From: JBOGEB01 sp050743125
Lineage (GTDB): Bacteria; Actinomycetota; Nitriliruptoria; Euzebyales; Egibacteraceae
Reading direction: 5' to 3'
Length of the DNA stretch: 15,212 bases
NCBI GenBank assembly: GCA_050743125.1
Contig: JBOGEB010000097.1
Span: forward strand, 1-15,212
The notes below the pieces were generated by a model that saw nothing but the letters and a program-made list of their open reading frames with translations, did no database searches and was not told where the DNA came from. Position numbers and translations under genes: made by a program. Below are positions 1 through 7,306 of this stretch, one piece after another (the stretch's first letter is position 1; each line of letters starts with the position of its first letter).

Positions 1-66
1 GGTCGGAGCCTCTTTCCGGGACGCGACGCGACCCTGTTGTCAGGCGATCGTCGTCTGGTTCCTTAA

Positions 67-83
67 GGGTGGGTGGGTGGGGG
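67..83 (+). other. G-quadruplex motif (three single-T loops)
   Basis: The plus strand reads GGGTGGGTGGGTGGGGG: four G-tracts of at least three separated by single T loops. This is the canonical pattern for a very stable parallel G-quadruplex. It lies in non-coding DNA about 155 bases beyond the stop of the minus-strand amidohydrolase gene, so it may serve whatever gene lies to the left of the window. Folding in the cell is inferred. Confidence 0.6.
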
Positions 84-98
84 AGGTTGGTGCGGTCG

Positions 99-132
99 GC
101 GGTTTCGGACGGCTTGTGGCCACCGAAACCGC
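99..132. repeat. 10-bp inverted repeat, 14-base loop
   Basis: GCGGTTTCGG at 99-108 is exactly complementary to CCGAAACCGC at 123-132. It lies between the G-quadruplex motif and the larger hairpin at 192-229. It could be a terminator-like hairpin or an operator. Nothing else in the sequence decides this. Confidence 0.4.
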
Positions 133-191
133 GCTCCGCTTCGCTTCGCCCACGGGGCGAGGCCGGGGTTCTCAAACACGTTCTTAGTTAG

Positions 192-229
192 GTGGAGCAT
201 CTGCGACAGAGACGTCGCGGATGCTCCAC
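192..229 (-). terminator. Strong hairpin after the amidohydrolase stop, likely terminator
   Basis: A 16-bp stem with one mismatch (arms 192-207 and 214-229) closes a 6-base loop. The arms begin and end GTGGAGCATC / GATGCTCCAC. It starts 11 bases past the stop of the minus-strand M20 gene. No U-run follows, as is common for actinobacterial intrinsic terminators. Its position and stability favour termination of the minus-strand operon. Confidence 0.6.
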
Positions 230-239
230 ACGTCCGCCG

Positions 240-1559
240 CTACTCCAGCAGGTCGTCGAGGTCGAGGCGACCGCCGGCGGCCTTGAACTCAACCGTGGCG
301 GCCTCGCGGAGCGCGGCGTCGGTGAGGTAGTCGGCGGCGGTGAGCGCCAGGCCGATCGCGCCGTCGATGCAGCCGACGTCGGCGCGGTCGCCGCGCGCCC
401 ACTCGGTGAACTCGGGAGTGTGGATCGTGACCTGCGGTGGGGCGATCTGCAGGAGCGGTTGGATCGCGGGAATGCGGACGCTCACGTTGCCGAGGTCGGT
501 GGACCCGGTGAACGCCGCCGGGATCACGCCCTCAGGCAGCGCGCGGCGACCGCGCTCACCGATGTTCGTCGCCCAGCGGGCGGCCAGCGCGTGGTTGTTC
601 CGGAGCGGCAGGTAGGCGGGCGCCGGGTCCCAGCCGATCTCCACGCGAGTCCCGGTCGCGGCCGCGGCGGCCTCGAAGATCGCCCGCGCTCGGTCGGACA
701 GCTCAGCGAGCGTCCCGGGCTCCGCCGAGCGCAGGAAGAACTGCGCCGCGGCACGCTCGGGAACGATGTTCGGCCTCTGCCCACCGTCGGTGATGATCCC
801 GTGGACCCGGTCGGTCGGCAGGATGTGCTGGCGGAGCGCGGCCATGCCGACATACGCCTGCACGACCGCGTCGAGCGCGTTGCGGCCGAAGAACGGCATC
901 GACGAGGCATGCGCCGCCAGCCCGTGGTAGGTGACATCGACGGTGCGCACCCCGATCCAGAGGTGCTCGGCGGCCTCGAACCCCGACGGGTGGAGCATGA
1001 CCGCCGCGTCGATCTCGTCGAACCCGCCCGCCCGCGCGATCAGCTCCTTGCCGCCGCCGCCCTCCTCGGCGGGGCAGCCGATCAGCTCGACGCTGCCGTC
1101 GAGGTCGGCGACGGCTGTGGCGGCGGCGAGGAACGCGCCGACCGCGGTCGCGCAGATCACGTTGTGCCCGCAGGCGTGGCCGATGCCGGGCAACGCGTCG
1201 TACTCGGCGAGGATCGCCACGCGCGGCCGTCCGTTTCCCGCGCGGGCGCGCAGCGCGGTCGCCAACCCGTACGCGCCGACCTCGGCGTCGTGGCCGTGCG
1301 CGGCGAGCAGGCTCGCCACGGCCTGCACCGCGTGGTGCTCGGCGTAGCAGAGCTCAGGGTGAGCGTGGATGTCGTGCGACAGCCCGACGAGGTCGCCGGC
1401 TACGGCCTCGACGGCGCCGCTCATCTGGGCGCGCAGGTCCGCCGGCGCGCCCTCGTGGGCGGACTGCGGCGGCTCGGCCTTCGCGGCGTCGCGCGCGATC
1501 TGCTCGACGATCCGCTCGACGTAGCCGGGGTAGGGGCGGGGGAGCGCGTTCTCGGTCAT
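240..1559 (-). CDS. M20 family metallopeptidase / amidohydrolase (AbgB-like)
   Basis: A 439-residue cytoplasmic zinc hydrolase of the M20D type, the family of p-aminobenzoyl-glutamate, indole-acetyl-amino-acid and N-acyl-amino-acid hydrolases. The visible metal-site signature includes HAHPE near residues 65-69, AEYDALPGIGHACGHN near 118-133 (Cys130 and His132 as likely ligands), PAEEGGGG near 163-170 and a histidine in MLHP near 190. A C-terminal IHTPEF should supply the last ligand. No signal peptide is seen. The ATG at 1559 is chosen over a TTG two codons upstream because it lies in an ATGA overlap with a tiny upstream ORF. The ribosome-binding site is weak, so coupling is plausible. It is probably the last gene of the minus-strand set that includes the membrane protein. 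The exact substrate cannot be told from sequence. Confidence 0.9.
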   Translation of the reverse strand: MTENALPRPYPGYVERIVEQIARDAAKAEPPQSAHEGAPADLRAQMSGAVEAVAGDLVGLSHDIHAHPELCYAEHHAVQAVASLLAAHGHDAEVGAYGLATALRARAGNGRPRVAILAEYDALPGIGHACGHNVICATAVGAFLAAATAVADLDGSVELIGCPAEEGGGGKELIARAGGFDEIDAAVMLHPSGFEAAEHLWIGVRTVDVTYHGLAAHASSMPFFGRNALDAVVQAYVGMAALRQHILPTDRVHGIITDGGQRPNIVPERAAAQFFLRSAEPGTLAELSDRARAIFEAAAAATGTRVEIGWDPAPAYLPLRNNHALAARWATNIGERGRRALPEGVIPAAFTGSTDLGNVSVRIPAIQPLLQIAPPQVTIHTPEFTEWARGDRADVGCIDGAIGLALTAADYLTDAALREAATVEFKAAGGRLDLDDLLE

Positions 1560-1621
1560 GCGCAAAGGTTAGTGCGTAGCTCCGCTGAGGGTGGTCGGGC
1601 GGGGGAGGTTGGCGTGGTCAT
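1556..1621 (-). CDS. Tiny 21-residue ORF linked by ATGA overlaps on both sides
   Basis: The ATG at 1621 overlaps the TGA of the 33-residue membrane peptide (ATGA), and its own TGA overlaps the ATG of the amidohydrolase gene (again ATGA). The product is rich in Pro, Thr and Ala, with no recognisable motif. If translated, it would act as a ribosome relay between the two neighbours, not necessarily as a protein. The double overlap could also be chance in GC-rich DNA. Confidence 0.2.
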   Translation of the reverse strand: MTTPTSPARPPSAELRTNLCA

Positions 1622-1719
1622 CGGCCTCGCCGGCCGCGCCCGAGCCGTTGCCACACGACCCACGCCAGGGCGACGACCACCATCGCGATGAGGTCCGGCG
1701 CGTGCGCGAGGACGACCAC
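1618..1719 (-). CDS. Small single-pass membrane peptide (33 residues)
   Basis: A GTG start at 1719 follows directly on the TAG stop of the upstream membrane-protein gene. A GGAGG at 1727-1731 lies seven bases before it, ideal spacing. The 33-residue product begins VVVLAHAPDLIAMVVVALAW, a hydrophobic stretch of about 23 residues, and ends in an Arg-rich tail (QRLGRGRRGR). This is the layout of a single transmembrane helix with a positive cytoplasmic end. Abutting stop and start imply translational coupling, so the peptide may be an accessory subunit of the larger membrane protein. I do not recognise a named family. It is too short for routine gene callers. The ribosome-binding site and TM character make it more convincing than a random ORF. 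Confidence 0.55.
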   Translation of the reverse strand: MVVLAHAPDLIAMVVVALAWVVWQRLGRGRRGR

Positions 1720-2880
1720 CTACACCCCTCCGAAGCGGAGTACCAGGCCGACGACGAGCAGCGCGAGCACGAGCGCGCGGAGCTCGAGCTGCGCCGCCCC
1801 CGCCTTCGGCCCGTACCGCACGACCGCGCGGTCGTGCGCCACGAACAGCGCGCCGAGGTGGCCGGCCACGAACCCGGCCAGGCCAAGGACCGGCCACAGC
1901 GCCCCGAGCTGATGCCCGGCCGCCCACCCGGCCACGACCGGCAGCAGCGCGATCCCCAGGCCCGCGCGCCGCGTGGCCACGGTGGCCGCAAGCCCGATCA
2001 CCACGGCGCCGGCGACCAACCCCACGGTCAACACCAGCGCCGCCGGCCCACGGTTGAGCGCGAGGCTGTGCCAGGCCTGGGTGCCCTCGACGGCGTCGAT
2101 CAGGTCACCGGCGATGGCCACCGCGGCCAGGGCGGGCAGGCCTGGCGCGTTGCTCGTCGTCGCGAGGTGCCGCCGCGGGCTCTGCAGGCGCAGCCGGCCG
2201 TCAGGGTTTCGTCGCAGCGGCGCCATCGCGCCGAGCAGCCTGGAGTACGCCTCGAGCGGGTCGCCGCGGACGAGCCACCGCTGCCCGTAGCGCGTGACCG
2301 CGCCGAGTTCGACCAGCACGTACCCGGCGAGCAGAAGCACGAGCGCGAGCGGCCGGCCGGGCAGCGCGAGCCGCACCCACGCGAAGACCAGCAGCCCCAC
2401 CGCGGCCGGCCACCATCCCAGCCGCTCCGGCAGCGGACGGGTGCCCTGCTCCGCAGGGTCGCGCGACAGCCGGGCGAGGCCCGCCGCGAGCGACCGCAGT
2501 GGGCTCACGAGCACCCACACCGGCCCGAGCAGCAGCGACGCGAGGACGAGCGCCGTCCACAGGTCGAACAGGACGACGCGGAGCGCGAGGCTCATGCCGC
2601 CGCTGCCCGGCGGGCGGGCCAGCGCGACCACGAGCACGGCCCCGGCTGCCACGGTCCCGGCCAGCCCCAACGCCAACCGCATGACGGGATGGTCGAGGAT
2701 TTTGGTCAGCACCAGGGGAAGCGTGATTGAGGCCTCACGCTGGAGGTCCAGCGGGCGTGCTCGCGGGGGTTCGGGGGTCCCTCGACGACCGAGGAGCGCG
2801 CCGACCCCGGCGACTGCCGCGACGGCCCCGAGCAGGAGCAGCGGCAGCGGGACGCCCGCCGACGCCCCGTGCGCGAGCAC
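1720..2880 (-). CDS. Polytopic membrane protein, resembling actinobacterial 'fenitrothion hydrolase'-like proteins
   Basis: A protein of about 386 residues with many hydrophobic segments, at least eight likely membrane helices, rich in Leu, Ala, Gly and Val. The motif RGDPLEAYSRLLGAMAPL followed by NPDGRLRLQSP resembles a group of actinobacterial membrane proteins often labelled fenitrothion hydrolase. That label is homology-based and does not establish the reaction. The start is uncertain. The frame stays open upstream to a TTG at 2964, through the palindrome at 2906-2943, whose translation (for example GHMWPESFT) looks like read-through of a non-coding repeat. The GTG at 2880 has AAGGAG only two bases ahead, too close. 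An ATG at 2925 sits inside the palindrome. I give the GTG at 2880 as the first start clear of the repeat. The downstream 33-residue peptide abuts its stop. Confidence 0.75.
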   Translation of the reverse strand: MLAHGASAGVPLPLLLLGAVAAVAGVGALLGRRGTPEPPRARPLDLQREASITLPLVLTKILDHPVMRLALGLAGTVAAGAVLVVALARPPGSGGMSLALRVVLFDLWTALVLASLLLGPVWVLVSPLRSLAAGLARLSRDPAEQGTRPLPERLGWWPAAVGLLVFAWVRLALPGRPLALVLLLAGYVLVELGAVTRYGQRWLVRGDPLEAYSRLLGAMAPLRRNPDGRLRLQSPRRHLATTSNAPGLPALAAVAIAGDLIDAVEGTQAWHSLALNRGPAALVLTVGLVAGAVVIGLAATVATRRAGLGIALLPVVAGWAAGHQLGALWPVLGLAGFVAGHLGALFVAHDRAVVRYGPKAGAAQLELRALVLALLVVGLVLRFGGV

Positions 2881-2890
2881 CGCTCCTTGG

Positions 2891-2943
2891 GTGAAGGATT
2901 CCGGCGTGAAGGATTCCGGCCACATGTGGCCGGAATCCTTCAC
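2891..2943. repeat. 38-bp perfect palindrome plus an extra half-site
   Basis: Positions 2906-2943 form an exact 38-base palindrome centred on CACATGTG (centre between 2924 and 2925), with outer arms GTGAAGGATTCCGGC and its complement. A third copy of the outer 15 bases precedes it directly at 2891-2905. It lies between the STAND-WD40 gene and the next minus-strand gene. It could be a bidirectional terminator hairpin, a dispersed palindromic element or a dimeric protein-binding site. The neighbouring reading frame stays open through it, so it may have arrived in or next to a coding sequence. Confidence 0.75.
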
Positions 2944-2996
2944 CCAATTGACCGGAGCGCACAAGGGCGCTGCCCAGCCCGCCGCGCCGGTTGCAG

Positions 2997-3082
2997 CTTT
3001 CCTTCGGATGCAGAGGAAAGCGGGACCCGAACTGCGGCCTTACCCGTCTGACCTTCAGCTTTCCTTCAGGTCCGGAGGAAAG
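2997..3082. repeat. Two tandem CTTTCCT-N10-AGGAAAG hairpins, 62 bp apart
   Basis: Arms at 2997-3003 and 3014-3020, and again at 3059-3065 and 3076-3082, are identical 7-bp inverted repeats with 10-base loops of different sequence. The second hairpin covers the last codons of the STAND-WD40 gene. The first lies just beyond its stop. They look like a short duplication of the gene's 3' end. They could act together with the palindrome at 2906-2943 as a terminator region, though no U-run is present. Confidence 0.5.
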
Positions 3083-6000
3083 TCGCCCGCCTTCCCGGCA
3101 GCAAGCGGGCCTTCGCCGGCGGCTGGGCTACAACGCGCTCCGGTTCCGACCCCGGTCCCGGCGTTGGTGAACACGGTGGAGTTGACAAGGAGCACGGCCA
3201 CTCCGTTCCATCCTGCGACGGCGAGCCGTCCATGCGGGCCGATGACGACCGCGTGCACTGGACCGTCGAAGTGGAGCACCGCCTGTCGCTGGTGGGTCAA
3301 GTCCCACAGCCGCACAGTCCCGTCGCGTCCGGCGGAGGCGAGCAGCGTCGCGCCGTCGAGGGTGCCGAACGCGAGGGCGTTCACCGGGCCGGTGTGGCCT
3401 TGGAGAACGCGCAGCTCGGCGCCGTCAAACGGGTCCCACAGCCGGATGGTGTCATCGGCGCCGGCGGAGGCGAGCACGGGCGCGCCGCATCCTTGGGTTC
3501 CCAGCGGTGAGACGCCCGGGTGAGCCTTCGTCGGCGATCCCGCGGCACCGCCCTCCGGGGTTTCGACACCCGTCCCCAGGGCGCCCCACGCGACCGCCCA
3601 CACCCCGTCGGTGTGGCGGCATTGGATGGTGCGCAGCGGGGTGCCGTCGGCCGGGTCCCACAGCCGGACGGTGGCGTCGGCGCCGGCGGAGGCGAGCACG
3701 GGCGCGCCGCCCAGGGCGCCCCACGCGAGCGCGTAGATCTCGTCGGTGTGGCCGTGGAGGACGCGCAGCTGGGTGCCGTCACACGGGTCCCACAGCCGGA
3801 TGGTGTCATCGGCGCCGGCGGAGGCGAGCACGGGCGCGCCGCATCCTTGGGTTCCCAGCGGTGAGACGCCCGGGTGAGCCTTCGTCGGCGATCCCGCGGC
3901 ACCGCCGTCCGGGGCTTCGACACCCGTCCCCAGGGCGCCCCACGCGAGCGCCCGCACCCTGCGGGTGTGGCCGTGGAGGACACGCAGCTCGGTGCCCTCG
4001 AGCGGGTCCCACAGCCGCACGGTGGCGTCGGCGCCGGCGGAGGCGAGCAGGGACGCGCCGCCCAGGGCCCCCCACGCGAGCGCGTGGACACCGTCGGTGT
4101 GGCCTTGGAGGACGCGCCGCTGGGTGCCGTCGGCCGGGTCCCACAGGCGTATGGCGGCGTCGGCGCCGGCGGAGGCGAGCACGGGCGCGGCGCATCCTTG
4201 GGTTGCCAGCGGTGAGGCGCCCTGGTGGGCCTTCGTCGATGATTCCGCGGCACCGCCCTCCGGGGTTTCGACACCCGTTCCCAGGTCGCCCCAGGCCAGC
4301 GCGTAGATCTCGTCGGTGTGGCCGTGCAGGGCGCGCAGGTTCGTGGTCTTCGTCGGGTTCCACACCCGCACGGTGCGATCGTCGCCGCCGGTGGCGAGGA
4401 GCGGTGTCCCCTCGACGGTGCTCCAGTCCACCGTCCACACCCAGCCGCTGTGGCCTTGGAGGATGCGCAGCTGGGTGCCGTCGGCCGGGTTCCATACCCG
4501 CACGGTGCGATAGTCGCCGGCGGAGGCGAGCACGGGGGCCCCGCCCAGGACGCCCCACGCGACCGCGTACATCTGGCCGGTGTCGCCTTGGAGGACGCGC
4601 AGCTGGGTGCCGTCGGCCGGGTCCCATACCCGGACGGTGGCGTCGCCGCTGGCGGAGGCAAGCACGGGCGCGCCGCATCCTTGGGTTTCCAGCGGTGAGA
4701 CGCCCTGGTGAGCCTTCGTCGGCGATCCCGCGGCACCGCCGTCCGGGGTTTCGACACCCGTTCCCAGGGTGCCCCAGGCCACTGACCACACCCTGCGGGT
4801 GTGGCCGTGGAGGACGCGCAGCTCGGTGCCCTCGAGCGGGTCCCACAGCCGGATGGTGGCGTCGGCGCCGGCGGAGGCGAGCACGGGCGCGCCCCCCAGT
4901 GCCCCCCACGCGAGCGCGTACACCTCGTCGGTGTGGCCGTGCAGGACACGCAGCTCGGCGCCGTCACACGGGTCCCACAGCCGGATGGTGGCGTCGCCGC
5001 TGGCGGAGGCAAGCACGGGCGCGCCGCCCAGGGCCCCCCACGCGACCGCGTACACCGCGCGGCTGTGGCCTTGGAGGACGCGGAGCTCGGCGCCGTCACA
5101 CGGGTCCCACAGCCGCACGGTGGCGTCGGCGCCGACGGAGGCGAGCACGGCCACGCTGCATCGGGTTTCCAGCGGTGAGACGTCCGGGTAAGCCTTCGTC
5201 GGCGACTGGGCGGCACCGNNNNNNNNNNNNNNNNNNNNNNNNNNNNNNNNNNNNNNNNNNNNNNNNNNNNNNNNNNNNNNNNNNNNNNNNNNNNNNNNNN
5301 NNNNNNNNNNNNNNNNNNGCCGTCACACGGGTCCCACAGCCGCACGGTGGCGTCGGCGCCGACGGAGGCGAGCACGGCCACGCTGCATCGGGTTTCCAGC
5401 GGTGAGACGTCCGGGTAAGCCTTCGTCGGCGACTGGGCGGCACCGCCCTCCGGAGCATCGACACCTGTGCTGACGGCACCCCAGGCCAGCGCGTACACCT
5501 CCTCGGTGTGGCCATGCAGGACGCGCAGTTGGGTGCCGTCGGCCGGGTCCCACAGCCGGATGGTGGCGTCGGCGCTGGCGGAGGCGAGCACGGGCGCGCC
5601 GCGGACGTTGCCCCAGGCGACCGCGTACACCTGGCCGGTGTGGCCTTGCAGGATCACCAGGTCTGCGGCGGCGGCTTCACGACCCCGGGCGAGCTGGGTC
5701 GTGAACGGTTGTGGCTGCCCGAGCCCTCGGATGCGGTCGGCGAGCGTGGTGTTGCCCGCGCTTCTGCTGGCCAGCTCGAGGTAAGCGGCGTCTGCGGCCG
5801 TGTCCCCGGCCAGCCGGTGGGCCCCGGCGCGGTAGCAGCGGCCGGCACGCCGAGCTTGAGGCTGGGTGATCGCGGGGAGGGCTCGCAGCAGTGTGCGGCG
5901 GTCAGCGGCGAGCAGGAAGGCTGGGTCGGTGACCAGACCATCGAGCAGCCCACCGCCGGCCTGGACGGCGTGGCTTGCCGTGTGGGCGCGGGCGTAGGGC

Positions 6001-7184
6001 TCGGCGTGCAGCCACCCGCCTGCCGCTGCGGCGCGCTGGCGAAGCACTCTGGTGACGGTGCGTTCCACCATGGATGCCTGTGTGCTGCCGCGGAGGTGAT
6101 CGACCAAGGCTTGGTGGAACAGCCGCACCACGTGGCGTCCGTCCTCTTCGGTCTCCTCGAGCAGGCACGACGCGGCGCTGGCCAGCAGCCAGTCGATGTC
6201 GGCGGGACCGTAGGGGTTGCCGCTGTACGCCTGAGCCAGCTCTGCCCACAGCGTGGTGTCGCTGGGCAGGCCGGGGTGACGGGCGTAGGCCACCGGGACG
6301 AGCAGGTCAAAAGCCCGTTTGGGGTCGTCGAGACCGTCAAGGTACTGGGCGATGGCCATGTCGGCATCGACGGGGAACGCCTGTCGCTGCTGCCAGGCGG
6401 GCACCGAGGTGTCGATCACCTGAGGGTCGTGAGCGCGGGCGGCCAGCCCGGCCACGAGAAAGCTCGGTTGCGCAGCCTCGGCGATCGCCGTGGCCACTCG
6501 GGCGGTGGCGGGATCGTCGCGGTAGGGGCTGGGCACGCTCGGATCGGCGTCGAGGCGCAGGGACTGCGCCGAATACCCGATCAGGTCGTCGAGTTGGAAG
6601 TAGGGCGGGTGGTCCAGGTCGATGACGGCGGGTCGGCGCCCGAGCACGCGCATGAGCGACCGGTCCCGACCGAGACGGGCGCCGACCAGCACCTTGACGC
6701 CCCTCACCTGCGCCAGCGGGACGAGCAGCCTGGTGGCGATCGTCCAGGCCTCGGCGGAGGTGACGGCCTCGTCGAGGGCGTCGATGACGATGACGCAGCG
6801 GTCGCGCACCGCGCGGATCAGCGTGCTCGGCTCCTCCGCCGCGCTGGACAGCGCGGCGGCGATGCAGTGGGTGACCTGAGCCAGGTCCAGCCCGGTGGCG
6901 CGCACGGCGACCACGGTCGGATGCTCGCCCTGGACGCGGGACCGGGAGTACGGGCCGCCGGGCGCCACGAGCGCCACGAGACGGGCCAGCAGCGCCGATT
7001 TGCCTGACCCCGGGCCGCCGACGACGACCCGGACCGACCCGTCGGCCGGCTGGTGCTCCACCCAGTGGACAAGCTCACCCAGCGCCCGGCGGCGTCCGGT
7101 GAAAGTCCCGCCCCCCGGGCGGATATTCCGCGCCACCGCTCGCCGCGTCGAGCCGAGGACGTCAACCCCGCCTGGAGGGGTCAC
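3055..7184 (-). CDS. STAND (NACHT-like) NTPase with 14 WD40 blades, split by an assembly gap
   Basis: Numbered from the GTG at 7184, a P-loop NTPase module comes first: Walker A GGPGSGKS at 56-63, Walker B VIVIDALDEA at 131-140 and a VLVGAR sensor strand near 165-170. A winged-helix-like region follows, with RLFHQALVDHLR near 354-365. WD40 repeats run from about residue 512 to near the C-terminus. Such proteins act as nucleotide-switch sensors in signalling and conflict (anti-phage) systems, the propeller binding the trigger. No N-terminal effector domain is present. The GTG overlaps the stop of the upstream ORF (GTGA) and has GGAAGG six bases before it. The frame is broken only by the N gap. 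Merging the identical 127-base flanks restores one frame of about 1300 residues. An ATG farther upstream (7439) lengthens the frame but adds only low-complexity sequence. The function in defence is inferred. Confidence 0.85.
5092..5218. repeat. Left copy of the 127-base sequence flanking the scaffold gap
   Basis: These 127 bases are identical to 5319-5445 on the other side of the N run and end exactly at it. Both copies code for the same WD40 segment in the same phase. The exact abutment on the gap suggests an unmerged contig overlap and not two real copies. Confidence 0.9.
5219..5318. other. Scaffold gap (100 Ns)
   Basis: One hundred ambiguous bases, a conventional size for a join of unknown length, fall inside the WD40 array. 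The true length may be zero or negative (overlapping contigs), or the gap may hide further blades. Confidence 0.99.
5319..5445. repeat. Right copy of the 127-base sequence flanking the scaffold gap
   Basis: Identical over 127 bases to 5092-5218, beginning at the first base after the N run. Identity stops at 5445, where the left copy runs into the gap. Confidence 0.9.
5387..5464 (-). repeat. Blade-2 copy of the 87-bp inserted repeat
   Basis: On the coding strand this segment gives TGVDAPEGGAAQSPTKAYPD and the following VSPLET, the insertion found in five blades. Its first 47 bases differ at only two positions from the intergenic plus-strand copy at 7693-7739. That makes this blade the closest in-gene relative of the free-standing copy. 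Only part of the 87-bp insertion is covered by these coordinates. Confidence 0.75.
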
Positions 7185-7306
7185 CAGGAGCCTTCCGTCG
7201 TCCCGCCGCCCGGGGGACCTGGTGTTTGCCCCCGAGGTCCCCCGGGCCCGGCGCCACCCACCGCGTCGGCCTTCCCCAGCACGACGTGGGGGCAGCGGAT
7301 ACTCAT
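7181..7306 (-). CDS. Small ORF (41 residues) linked to the STAND gene
   Basis: The ATG at 7306 overlaps the TGA of the upstream 66-residue ORF (ATGA), with a GAGG eight bases before it. Its TGA overlaps the GTG of the STAND gene (GTGA). The product starts MSIRCPHVVLGKADAVG and then becomes a Gly/Pro-rich low-complexity tail. I recognise no domain. It may be a real coupled gene, a relay ORF, or a fragment of a decayed N-terminal effector region of the STAND protein. The neat overlaps argue for translation but do not prove it. Confidence 0.35.
   Translation of the reverse strand: MSIRCPHVVLGKADAVGGAGPGGPRGQTPGPPGGGTTEGSW

Larger units (their letters stand above)
3176..5647 (-). repeat. Array of near-identical WD40 blades (two propellers if gap is merged)
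   Basis: In protein order I count 13 clear blades plus one degenerate C-terminal blade. Typical blades are 44 residues, with signatures such as LHGHTDEVYALAW, PVLASAGADATIRLWDP and DGTQLRV. Blades 2, 5, 8, 10 and 12 are 73 residues long because of a 29-residue insertion at the same place, between LG and GAPVLAS. Many blades differ at only a few positions, which indicates recent amplification or gene conversion. Fourteen blades correspond to two seven-bladed propellers. Confidence 0.85.

Noticed and set aside
192..1691. Long plus-strand open frame opposite the amidohydrolase gene
   Set aside because: It is a GC-rich shadow of the minus-strand M20 gene. It shows no family motifs and is Arg/Gly-rich throughout.
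1591..3523. Plus-strand open frames opposite the membrane protein
   Set aside because: They are low-complexity Arg/Pro/Ser translations with no recognisable domain. The minus strand encodes clear membrane helices.
3381..5091. Continuation of the N-terminal STAND frame straight through the N gap
   Set aside because: After the gap that frame turns into an Arg/Pro/Thr-rich shadow. The WD40 frame is another phase, and the apparent continuity is an artefact of a 100-base gap.
3176..5647. Possible CRISPR array from regularly spaced repeats
   Set aside because: The repeats are 132-219 bp coding units of WD40 blades with no unique spacers and no cas genes.
3507..7007. Plus-strand frames opposite the WD40 and NTPase regions
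   Set aside because: They are repetitive because the blades are repetitive. The composition is that of antisense reading and no domains are seen.
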